This document shows positions 26,988-35,739 of a stretch of DNA of 64,000 bases, piece by piece (within the stretch, counting starts at the first letter, position 1; each line of letters begins with the position of its first letter). The notes below the pieces were generated by a model that had not been told where the DNA came from, did no database searches, and saw nothing but the letters and a program-made list of their open reading frames with translations. The DNA lies in assembly GCF_028714215.1 (NCBI RefSeq), contig NZ_JAQTMS010000003.1:62001-126000 (forward strand), read 5' to 3'. Source of the DNA: Rhodoferax sp. GTDB taxonomy: Bacteria; Pseudomonadota; Gammaproteobacteria; Burkholderiales; Burkholderiaceae_C. Position numbers and translations under genes: made by a program.

Positions 26988-29900
26988 GTCACACCTGCCG
27001 GATTGTTGGTCTGCAAAGCCTTCAGAATGCTGGGATAGTCGAAGTTTCCAGCCAGTTGCGACAGCCTCTTGTACAGCCCGGGATCGAGGGCAGCGATTTG
27101 CCGGATGACAGTGGCTATGCGTTCACCCTCCAGGCTTTCCAGGGCATCCTGGAGTTCACGGCGCAGGTCGGGCGGCACCACCGCCAGCATCGGGGCCGTC
27201 AGCACCCCATCACCGGCTGGTGCCGGCGCAGGCGTTTCGGCGTACCGGTAGCGCAGGCCCAACTGCTGGCTCAGGCAGTCGTATATTTCGTTGAAGCGGT
27301 AGGGTTTGCGCACGAAGTCATCCATGCCCGCCTTGAGCATTTCCTCGCGTTGCTCGGTAAAGGCGGAGGCCGTGACGGCAACAATCTTGACTTCCTTGCC
27401 GCCGGGCAGCTCACGGATACGCCGCGTCGCTTCCAGGCCATCCATCACCGGCATGCGTCGGTCCATCCAGATCAGCTGCGGTGCCCAGCTCAGGAACAGC
27501 CTCACGGCCTGCTCGCCGTTCTCCGCCAGCTGTGTCTGCAAGCCCATGTTTTTCATCAGTCTGGAGAGCAGCAATTGATTCTCCAACTGGTCTTCGACGA
27601 TCAGGATGCGGTACTCGGGCTGATTCGGCGCCAGGCCCACGATCTCGCCCCGGTCGGCGCCCTGCGGTAGCGTCACAGCGCCAACCTCGACCTTCTCCAG
27701 CGGCAGTTCCACCCGGAACGTCGAGCCCTTGCCGGGCAGGCTCAGAACACTGATGACGCCGCCCATCAGTTGCACGAACTGCCGGGTGATCGTCAGGCCC
27801 AGGCCGGTGCCTTTCTGGGCCGCCGCATTTCCCAGTTGCACAAACGGTTCGAAGATTATTTGCTGATCTTCCGGCTTGATGCCCGGACCCGAGTCCTCGA
27901 CCTCGATCAGCAGGCGTTGCGGCACGGCATCGGGCTTCAAGCCGAAGCGCACGGTAACACCACCTTGCTGGGTAAATTTGACGGCATTGCCCAGCAGGTT
28001 GATCAGCACCTGGCGCACGCGCGCCTCGTCGCCCTTGATATAGCGCGGAAATTCCGAGGACTGATCGATCAGCAACTGCAGCCCTTTCTCCCGGGCGCGC
28101 ACATGCATCATGTCGGTGACATCGCGCACCAGACTGCCCAGATCGAAGGGGGCACTCTCCAACTGCACCCGGCCGGCCTCGATCTTGGCCATTTCCAGCA
28201 CGTCGTTGATCAGGGTCAGCAGGTGCTCGCCGCTGCGGCTGATGATGTCAAGGTTCTCGCGCTGCTCCATTGGCAGCAGCGCATCCTTGCGCATCATGTT
28301 GGAGAAACCCAGAATGGCGTTCAGGGGCGTGCGCAACTCATGGCTCATGCTGGACAGGAAAACGCTCTTGGCCCGATTGGCCGCTTCGGCCGCATTGCGC
28401 GCCAGTACCAGGTCGGCGGTGCGCTGCTGCACTTGTTCCTCCAGGTGATCCTTGTAACGGAGCAACTCCTCACCGGCCTTTTTGCGCTCGGCCAGCAACT
28501 GGATGCGGTCCAGCGCCGCCGCCATGTGGCTGGCCAGCGCGGTCAGGTACTTCTGCTCGGAACTCGACGGAATCCGCACGCCCTCGGCGCCAAAGGTGCC
28601 GACCCCCACCGAGCCCAGATGCCGCCCGGACAAAATGATCGGAACATTGACGATGGTCCGACTGCCAATCCGGGCCACAATTTCCTTGTTCACCCGCGGG
28701 TCGGTTTGCGCATCCTCGACAAGGACAATTTCCTTGGCTTGCGCGATCTCCTCCAGCATCTTGTCGCCGGCAATGGTCAGCGTGGCAGTGCCTTCTTCCG
28801 ACATCACCGTGCCCGACTCCGGGCCGCCGGCGACCAAAGCCTTTAAATACGCCTGGTCTTCCGACAGCAGATAGACCCACAGATTCTGGTAGCCAATAAT
28901 GTTTTTGACTTCAACCTGCGCCGCCTGCAGAATTTCCGCATAAGTTTGGGCGCGTTCCAGATTCCTGGAAAGATGAAGCAATGACTGCGAATGCCGTTCC
29001 CGCTCCTGCAGTTCTTCCTCGGCCCGCTTGAGCGCGCTAACGTCGTGAACCGTGCCGACCGAACGCAAGGGCTTGCCGTCCTCGGCGTAGTAGGTCTCGC
29101 ATTGTTCGTTGACGTATTTCACACGCCCATCCTTCATCAGCAAGCGGTGCACGATGTCGTAAGGCTGCTTGCTGCTGAGCGACTCGGTGTAGGCCTGGTT
29201 CACCCGTTCCCGGTCATCGGGATGGATTCCGTTCAGGAAAGCATCGTAGGAGGCGCCGAATTTTTTGGGATCGATTTCAAAGATGCGGTAAATCTCGTCC
29301 GACCAGGTCAACACATTGCTGGCCAGATCAAGCTCCCAATTGCCCAGATGGGCGATGCGCTGCGCGTCCGCCAGGCCGTGCTCGCTGCGCCGCAACTGCT
29401 CCTCGGCCAGCTTGCGCTCGGTGATGTCCTCGGAAATGCCCAGCAGGTAGAGCGGACTTCCGTCATCGGCCAGGATGGGGATTTTTCGGGTATGCAGATG
29501 ACGCCGGCCCAGGTACCTGGTGTCGATCGGCTCGTCGGCAATATCGAGCAAGGCCCGGCTATCGAGAATCGCCCGATCCTTGGCAACGAAGAAATCCGCT
29601 TGCTCTTTCGGAAAAAAGTCATGGTCACTTTTTCCTATCAATTCAGAGCGTGAATAGCCCAGCAACTGTTCCCCGGCCTTGTTGAATCTTACAAATTTGA
29701 AATCCTTTGCATCCTTGACGAAGACCATGTTGGGGATATGTTCCACGATGGCATCAAGAAAGTGTTCGCTTGCGCGCAGCGCTTCCTCGGCTCGTTTGAG
29801 TTCCGTGATGTCGCGAAAGGCCACCACCGCCCCGGTGATTTTCCCGGCCTCCAGAATCGGTGTACTGATGAATTCCACCGGAAAGCTGGCGCCATCCTTG

Positions 29901-31288
29901 CGCCAGTAGAGGTCGCTGCCGCGATGCACCACACCCTGCTTGTAAGCCGCCTGCACCGGACACTCTTGCTCCGGGAAGGGGTCGCCGCCCGGCTTGGTGT
30001 GATGGAACAGGGCATGACTGTGCTGGCCCATCAGCTCTTCAAGTTTGAAACCCAGCAATTGCAGCGCCGCCGGATTGACAAACGTGCAACGGCCGTCGTT
30101 GTCGAGTCCGTAGATGCCTTCCCCCGCCGAATCCAGGATCAGCCGGTTGCGCAGACCCAGTTGCGCCACCTCCTGTTCTGCCTTGTTGCGCTCGGTGACA
30201 TCGCGCGCCGCGGCAAACACGCCCAGCACGTTGCCGTCTCCGTCGCGGTAGATCGAGGCGTTGTACAGCACCTCGGTGAGCCTGCCGTCGCGGTGCCGGA
30301 TGGTGAGCGGGTAGTCGGTGACGGAGCCCTTGGCGAAAACCTGTCGATAGACCGCCCTGCCCTTCTCCGGCTCGGTGAAATAGTTGGAGAAGTCGGTCCC
30401 GATCAAGTCCTCGCGGGGCACCCCCACCACCTTGACGCTGCCCTCGTTGACGTCGGTGATGGTGCCTTGCGGGCTGATCATGACCAGAGGATCCAGGCTC
30501 GCCTCGATCAGGCTTCGGGTATAGAGCGAGGCCAGCCGCAGGCGTTCTTCATTGCGCGCCAGCGCGTCGAGCATCTGGTTCAGGTTATCGGCCAGTTTGG
30601 TAATTTCATCCCGGTCGCCCGGAATGCTGGCGCGGCTGGCGAGATTGCCGGCGTGCACTTGCTCGGCGACCCGAACCAGGGAGCCGATGCGCTGCCCCAG
30701 CCGGTTCGCGATCAGTGTCGCGGCGAGCAGGGAGAAGGCCGTGGCCAGCAGCACGAGGATGGCACTGCTCAGTAGCATTTCCCGCAACTCGCTGGAAATT
30801 TTGCCCCGCCCCAGACCGATGCGCGCCCAGCCGACCTGCCGGTTGTCGATGCCGACGGGCACCGCCACATCGGCCATCAACGCGTTGTCTATCAGGGTCT
30901 GGATTTGGGCCGGCGCCTTGATCAGGGCAAGGCTTTGCGGGTCGGAAACAAACTGCCCCACTTTGGTCGGGTCGCTATGCGCCAACACGCGGCAGCTGGA
31001 AGAAATGACCATGGCATAACGCAACCCGGGGTAGGTCTGGAAGGAACGCACCACCTCCTGCAGACCGACCACGTCATTGGTCAGCACCCCGGCCAGGGAA
31101 CTGACCGCCAGCGATTGCGCCAGACCGGTCGTCGCCTCGCGGCTGTCGCGGTAGAGATGTTCTCTCTCGCCGTTGATCTGGTAGGCGGAATAAGCGCCAA
31201 TCAACAAAAAGAAACCGACCACAAAGGCCAGAACAATCTGTCGTTTGAATGATCCCCGGGCGCTTATTCCTGAAAAAAACGGGCTCAT
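26984..31288 (-). CDS. Multi-PAS/GAF hybrid sensor histidine kinase (copy 2)
   Basis: About 1434 residues from the ATG at 31288 (MSPFFSG), which I prefer because the first membrane helix (IVLAFVVGFFLLIGAYSAY) follows at a normal distance; the frame is open to 31381. An extracytoplasmic sensor, a second helix (AILVLLATAFSLLAATLIA) and a HAMP domain follow, then about four PAS domains, a GAF domain, HisKA ([18 protein letters not shown]), HATPase and a receiver ([13 protein letters not shown]). From HisKA to the C-terminus it is nearly the same as the 20144-24793 kinase; the sensory part differs. Confidence 0.9.
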   Translation of the reverse strand: MSPFFSGISARGSFKRQIVLAFVVGFFLLIGAYSAYQINGEREHLYRDSREATTGLAQSLAVSSLAGVLTNDVVGLQEVVRSFQTYPGLRYAMVISSSCRVLAHSDPTKVGQFVSDPQSLALIKAPAQIQTLIDNALMADVAVPVGIDNRQVGWARIGLGRGKISSELREMLLSSAILVLLATAFSLLAATLIANRLGQRIGSLVRVAEQVHAGNLASRASIPGDRDEITKLADNLNQMLDALARNEERLRLASLYTRSLIEASLDPLVMISPQGTITDVNEGSVKVVGVPREDLIGTDFSNYFTEPEKGRAVYRQVFAKGSVTDYPLTIRHRDGRLTEVLYNASIYRDGDGNVLGVFAAARDVTERNKAEQEVAQLGLRNRLILDSAGEGIYGLDNDGRCTFVNPAALQLLGFKLEELMGQHSHALFHHTKPGGDPFPEQECPVQAAYKQGVVHRGSDLYWRKDGASFPVEFISTPILEAGKITGAVVAFRDITELKRAEEALRASEHFLDAIVEHIPNMVFVKDAKDFKFVRFNKAGEQLLGYSRSELIGKSDHDFFPKEQADFFVAKDRAILDSRALLDIADEPIDTRYLGRRHLHTRKIPILADDGSPLYLLGISEDITERKLAEEQLRRSEHGLADAQRIAHLGNWELDLASNVLTWSDEIYRIFEIDPKKFGASYDAFLNGIHPDDRERVNQAYTESLSSKQPYDIVHRLLMKDGRVKYVNEQCETYYAEDGKPLRSVGTVHDVSALKRAEEELQERERHSQSLLHLSRNLERAQTYAEILQAAQVEVKNIIGYQNLWVYLLSEDQAYLKALVAGGPESGTVMSEEGTATLTIAGDKMLEEIAQAKEIVLVEDAQTDPRVNKEIVARIGSRTIVNVPIILSGRHLGSVGVGTFGAEGVRIPSSSEQKYLTALASHMAAALDRIQLLAERKKAGEELLRYKDHLEEQVQQRTADLVLARNAAEAANRAKSVFLSSMSHELRTPLNAILGFSNMMRKDALLPMEQRENLDIISRSGEHLLTLINDVLEMAKIEAGRVQLESAPFDLGSLVRDVTDMMHVRAREKGLQLLIDQSSEFPRYIKGDEARVRQVLINLLGNAVKFTQQGGVTVRFGLKPDAVPQRLLIEVEDSGPGIKPEDQQIIFEPFVQLGNAAAQKGTGLGLTITRQFVQLMGGVISVLSLPGKGSTFRVELPLEKVEVGAVTLPQGADRGEIVGLAPNQPEYRILIVEDQLENQLLLSRLMKNMGLQTQLAENGEQAVRLFLSWAPQLIWMDRRMPVMDGLEATRRIRELPGGKEVKIVAVTASAFTEQREEMLKAGMDDFVRKPYRFNEIYDCLSQQLGLRYRYAETPAPAPAGDGVLTAPMLAVVPPDLRRELQDALESLEGERIATVIRQIAALDPGLYKRLSQLAGNFDYPSILKALQTNNPAGVT

Positions 31289-31811
31289 TTTTTCGGCTCG
31301 TCCAGGGGATGCACGATCGGACTGAACTTGCGCAAAAAAACCTCGATCTGGCCGCATGCCAACCGTGCCAGCGCAAGGCATCCAAGCAACAGGTTCTTAG
31401 AACTTGTCCGCAAATTACTGGGGGTCGCGCAAATCGATTTTCGGGATGGGATGCGAGGCGCAAAATCCAAGCCAAGGCTGCTTGCCTTGGCTGATTTTGT
31501 AACGAAGCAGACCGCCCGAAAATCCGTTTGCCCGCAGGGTTGGGTCGAAATCGGGCGATTTGCCCACCAAATTCCTTGCATGGGCAGGCAGCCCATGCGG
31601 CGAAATGTTGGCGGACAACTCATCCCGATTGCGTCCCAACGCGGCCCCCCGTAATTTGCGGACAAGTTCTTAATCATCTCACCCCATCTGCAATTGGTTC
31701 GGCAGATGGTACACCGGACCGACGCCAGCGAACTTGACCTGTGTCGGTATTTACGCGGACAAAGTGGCCCGCTTCCTTGTCGGGGCCGGGAGCAAGGGCG
31801 CCGGCAGCGCT
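31289..31811. other. 523-base region without genes
   Basis: This stretch lies between the copy 2 kinase (start 31288) and the next HD-GYP gene (stop 31812). It holds a MITE-like element at 31400-31669 and a perfect hairpin at 31684-31709 (CCATCTGC, 10-base loop, GCAGATGG). The short open frames in it overlap each other on both strands and have no ribosome sites. I see no gene. Confidence 0.7.
31400..31669. mobile_element. MITE-like element with 19-base perfect terminal inverted repeats
   Basis: The left end GAACTTGTCCGCAAATTAC at 31400-31418 is repeated exactly inverted at 31651-31669, and the match continues imperfectly inward for about 10 more bases. TTA stands directly outside both ends (31397-31399 and 31670-31672), which fits a 3-base target duplication. 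The inside holds nested palindromes: ATTTTCGGG at 31437 with CCCGAAAAT at 31515, a hairpin at 31462-31499, and GCATGGGC/GCCCATGC at 31578-31598. There is no transposase, so it would be non-autonomous. Confidence 0.75.
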
Positions 31812-34800
31812 TCAGCTTGAAAACACGAACTGTTTTTGTGTAAACAAGCGCAGGCAGGCATCGACCACCGCCGCATCGTAGACGGTACCCCGGCCTCTCG
31901 CCATCTCCTTGAGCGCGCTGTCTACCCCCAGCGCCGGCCGGTACGGTCGATGCGAGGCCATCGACTCGACCACGTCGGCCACCGCCAGGATGCGCGACTC
32001 CAGCAGGATTTGCTCGCCCCTGAGCCCCTGCGGATAGCCCGAGCCGTCCACCCTTTCGTGGTGCTGCAACACCATGCTGGCGATCGGCCAGGGAAATTTG
32101 ATGTCCTTGAGAATATCGAAGCCGGCCTGCGGGTGATTTTTCAGGAGCATGTATTCGACGCCGCTCAGTCTGGACGGCTTGGTGAGAATTTCCGCCGGGA
32201 TGCTGATTTTTCCCAGGTCGTGGATGCCGGCCGCGAGTTCGATGCCATGATTGGTGTCTTCCGGCAAGCCCAGTTCCTTGGCGATGGCGACCGCCAGTTG
32301 CCCGACCCGGCGCTGGTGGCCGGCGGTATAGGGGTCGCGCATTTCCACCGTGTTGGCGATGGCCTTGATCGACTCCTCCAGGCTCTGCCGCAGCGTTTCC
32401 TCATGATGCCGGTGCTCGCTGGCAATGCGATCGCGTTCGGCGCGCGTGCGCAAGGTCTCGATGCCAAAGGCCAGGTCGCCGGCGAGTTCCTGCAACAGAG
32501 TGACTTCGGCTTCATTGAAGGCGTCGGTCGCCGCCGCATACAGGGTCAGCACGCCCAAGGTGGCCGCCGCACTCTTGAGCGGCAGCGCTATGACGGACTG
32601 GTAGCCACGCTCCAGCGCCGCCTGCCGCCAGGGCAGCAACCCAGGGTCGGTCAAGAACTCTTGATTGACCTGGACCGCACCGGTCCGAATGGCCATGCCG
32701 GAGGGGCCACGCCCGCGCTCGCAATCGGCCCAACTGATGTTGGCGGTCGCCAAAAAGCCGTCATCGTGGCCGTATTGCGCCACCGGGCGCACCGTCTTGG
32801 CGGCGTCCGGCTCGGGAAAACCAACCCACGCCATGCTGTAGCCGCCGGTTTCCACCACCAGGCGGCAAATGGCGTCGAGAAGTTCGGCCTCGGTTATGGC
32901 GCGCACCAGCGCCTCGTTGCAGGCGCTCAGGGTGCGCAAGGCGCGGTTCAGCCGCCTGAGTTCCTGCTCGGCCAGTTTTCGTCCGGAAATGTCGCGCGCG
33001 GTAATCACGATACCGCCTACATCGGGATCATCGAGGAGGTTTCTTGCCAGCGCCTCGGCGTCCAGTTGGGTTCCGTCCTTGCGCCTCCAGCGCGCCTCAA
33101 CCCTGATCGTTTGGTCAGGCTTCGCCAGGGCTTCAGCCATTGCGTTGCGAACCAGAGGCAGAGACTGCGCTGGCACGAAATCCGTTATAGGCCTCCCGAG
33201 CACATCCGCCGTATCCCAGCCGGTTATTTGCTTTCCTGACTCGCTACGGTAGAGCAAGGTTCCCGAGCGATCGATGAGAAAGAAAACTTCCGTTCCACCC
33301 TCGATCATTTTGCGATAGTAGCGTTCCTTTCTGGTCAAAGCCTCCTGCGCCTGTTTGCGCGCCGTGATGTCGCGCGAAACAGTCATCACGCTGACGACGC
33401 GTCCTTCGCGGTCCAACTCCGGGAAGGCGTAAATGTTGTACCAGTAATCGATGTTGTCGGCTTTCGGCCAGACCACGTCAATGGCCTCGGCGACGCCGCT
33501 GTCGAGCACCCGGCGCAGCAGATCCTGGAGAACCGTGGCACCGGCGGCGGGCAGCGGCGAGCGCTCGCTCGGCGCGCTGGCAAGCAGTCCCTGCCGGGGC
33601 ATCTGCGCCACCTTCAAGTACATCGGATTGACATAGGTGCGCCGGCAGTCACGGTCGTAGCGCGCGATGATGTCGGGCGAGTATTCGATCAGGGCCCGGT
33701 ACACCTGCTGGGCCTCGTAGAGCGACTCTTCCGCCTGCTGGCGCTTGACACGGGTGCGCAGCACCGTGATGCCGAACGCCAGATCGCCTGAAAGCTCATC
33801 GAGAAGCCGGATTTCGTCCGGACTGAAGGCGTTGATCTCGGCCGAATAAATCAGGAAAATACCGAATACTTTGGCGCCATCGTCCTTCAGCGGCAAGGCA
33901 ATGCAGGAGCGATAACCCCGCTGTAGGGCAGCGTCGCGCCAGGGGGCGGTTTGCGGGTCGGTGGCGAAATCCTGAACACACACAATAGCGCCGCTGCGGA
34001 TCGCTGTTCCGCCCGGGCCGTGGCCCCGTTCGGTGTCGGCCCAGGTGATGTTGGCGTCGGCCAGATAGCCCTGCTCGACCCCGGCCCAGGCAACCGGCTT
34101 GACGGTCTTGGCCGCGTCGTTTTCGGCATAACCGACACAAGCCATCCGGTAGCCGGCTTCCTCGCAAACGATGCGGCAGATGTCGTTCAGCAGGGTCGGT
34201 TCGTCCTGCGCCCGCACCAGAACCTGATTGCAGTCGCTGATGGCACGCAGTTCCCGATTCAGTCTGTGCGTTGCCTCCTCCGCCCGCCGGCGCTCGCTCA
34301 TGTCCTGGGCCAGCACGGCGACGCCTATGACGCCTTCCTCACTCCTGATCGGGCTGTGCGAGACTTGAAAATACTGGCGCGAGCGCAACTCTTCCCCGGA
34401 AAACGCTTCCTCCACCACTTGCTCTCCCGCCAGCGCCCGGTCCAGGTTGTGCCGGGCGGTGTCCCGGTCCTCGGTCACGCTCATGTAATCCAGCACACTG
34501 TGGCCCAGTTCAATCTCCGCGCCATACAGCGCTTTCATGCTGGCGGCATGGCCTTGGTTAAAACTGGTGTAACGGTATTGCCGGTCGACCGAAAAAATGA
34601 GGGCGTTGGCGCTGTTGATAATGCCGCGGGAGGTCGAGTACTGTTGCCTGAGCCGCTCTTCTGCCACCCTTCTTTTGACCAGTTCCCTTCTCAGGGTCAA
34701 GGTCCAGATCGCCGCGATCAGAAACAACACCAGCAACACCAGGATCGCCAGGGAGTAGACCCGGTGTCTGATCTGCTCGCGCGTTTCAAAAACCACCTCT

Positions 34801-35579
34801 TTCGGTTTCCATTTGTCGATCACGCGCTGGTAGCTGCCATCGGCTTTAATCGTCTTCAGTGCGCTATTGATGGCGGCCAGGAGTTGTGTATTTCCTTCCT
34901 TGACGGCAATGGCGGAGTAGGAGAAGGCCACCGGTTCGCCGCTGATCCGGATGTCGCGCAGCTTGTTTTCGGCAATCACATAGGACCCAACCCGGTAGTC
35001 CACCACCACGGCGTCGATGGCGCCGGCGTTGAGCAGTTTGAATCCGGCCAGGAAGTCGGGAATGATCGTCAACCGAATGGCGGGGAATTTCTCCAGCAGT
35101 TGCCGGGGCAGCCCGCCCGCCTCGACGCCCACCTGCAAACCGGCAAGACTTGCAATCCCCGCTATGCCAACCTTATCGGTTCTGGTGAAGATTGAAAACT
35201 GCGACTCCAGCAAGGGTTCCGAAAAGTCGTATATTTTTTCCCGCTCTTCAGTCTGGTTGATCTGGATCAGCGCATCGGCCTCGCCACGCGCCACCAGCGC
35301 CTGCGCTTGCGGCCAATCGATGGCCCTGATTTCAATCGGCTGCGGCAGATGCGGCGCCAGCGCGCGGACAATATCGACCGCAACGCCGGTCGGGCTTGCC
35401 TTGTCCAGGTAGACCACCGGCGCTATGTTCTGGTTGCCGAGAAAAAGAAGTCTGGCAGCACTGGCGCCTTCAGCAAATACACTGGAAAGCGCAATCAAAT
35501 TGATCAAGACGCCCGCCAGCGCAGGCCGCACCCAGTTGCCTTGAAACAGCAATTTCTGTCTCTTTGTCTCCGTCTTCAC
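31812..35579 (-). CDS. Periplasmic-binding/PAS/GAF/HD-GYP sensor phosphodiesterase
   Basis: About 1255 residues. A signal or anchor segment is followed by a SBP_bac_3 domain (LLFLGNQNIAPVVYLDKASP to ADGSYQRVIDKWKP), a membrane helix (SLAILVLLVLFLIAAIWTL), a PAS domain, a GAF domain, two PAS domains, a second GAF domain and a C-terminal HD-GYP domain with GIHDLGKISIPAEIL and HHERVDGSGYP. The binding domain outside the membrane would tune cyclic di-GMP hydrolysis inside. I start at the GTG at 35579, which has AAGGAC about 7 bases upstream; the frame is open to 35651. There is no kinase domain. Confidence 0.88.
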   Translation of the reverse strand: MKTETKRQKLLFQGNWVRPALAGVLINLIALSSVFAEGASAARLLFLGNQNIAPVVYLDKASPTGVAVDIVRALAPHLPQPIEIRAIDWPQAQALVARGEADALIQINQTEEREKIYDFSEPLLESQFSIFTRTDKVGIAGIASLAGLQVGVEAGGLPRQLLEKFPAIRLTIIPDFLAGFKLLNAGAIDAVVVDYRVGSYVIAENKLRDIRISGEPVAFSYSAIAVKEGNTQLLAAINSALKTIKADGSYQRVIDKWKPKEVVFETREQIRHRVYSLAILVLLVLFLIAAIWTLTLRRELVKRRVAEERLRQQYSTSRGIINSANALIFSVDRQYRYTSFNQGHAASMKALYGAEIELGHSVLDYMSVTEDRDTARHNLDRALAGEQVVEEAFSGEELRSRQYFQVSHSPIRSEEGVIGVAVLAQDMSERRRAEEATHRLNRELRAISDCNQVLVRAQDEPTLLNDICRIVCEEAGYRMACVGYAENDAAKTVKPVAWAGVEQGYLADANITWADTERGHGPGGTAIRSGAIVCVQDFATDPQTAPWRDAALQRGYRSCIALPLKDDGAKVFGIFLIYSAEINAFSPDEIRLLDELSGDLAFGITVLRTRVKRQQAEESLYEAQQVYRALIEYSPDIIARYDRDCRRTYVNPMYLKVAQMPRQGLLASAPSERSPLPAAGATVLQDLLRRVLDSGVAEAIDVVWPKADNIDYWYNIYAFPELDREGRVVSVMTVSRDITARKQAQEALTRKERYYRKMIEGGTEVFFLIDRSGTLLYRSESGKQITGWDTADVLGRPITDFVPAQSLPLVRNAMAEALAKPDQTIRVEARWRRKDGTQLDAEALARNLLDDPDVGGIVITARDISGRKLAEQELRRLNRALRTLSACNEALVRAITEAELLDAICRLVVETGGYSMAWVGFPEPDAAKTVRPVAQYGHDDGFLATANISWADCERGRGPSGMAIRTGAVQVNQEFLTDPGLLPWRQAALERGYQSVIALPLKSAAATLGVLTLYAAATDAFNEAEVTLLQELAGDLAFGIETLRTRAERDRIASEHRHHEETLRQSLEESIKAIANTVEMRDPYTAGHQRRVGQLAVAIAKELGLPEDTNHGIELAAGIHDLGKISIPAEILTKPSRLSGVEYMLLKNHPQAGFDILKDIKFPWPIASMVLQHHERVDGSGYPQGLRGEQILLESRILAVADVVESMASHRPYRPALGVDSALKEMARGRGTVYDAAVVDACLRLFTQKQFVFSS

Positions 35580-35739
35580 TGGCTGTCCTTCAATTGCAGC
35601 TGCGTCGCTCGGCAGCAGGCCATGCCCTTCCAAGCGACCGCCGCACCGCAAAACATTGTCGCTCTGAATTTATCCCAAAATATAGGCGAGCGCGCGCGCG
35701 CCGCGCACATTTTTTTGCCATCACCCATGGTGGGATTGA

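Noticed and set aside
31400-31737. Short open frames on both strands within the MITE-like element
   Set aside because: They overlap each other, lack ribosome sites and arise from the palindromic structure.
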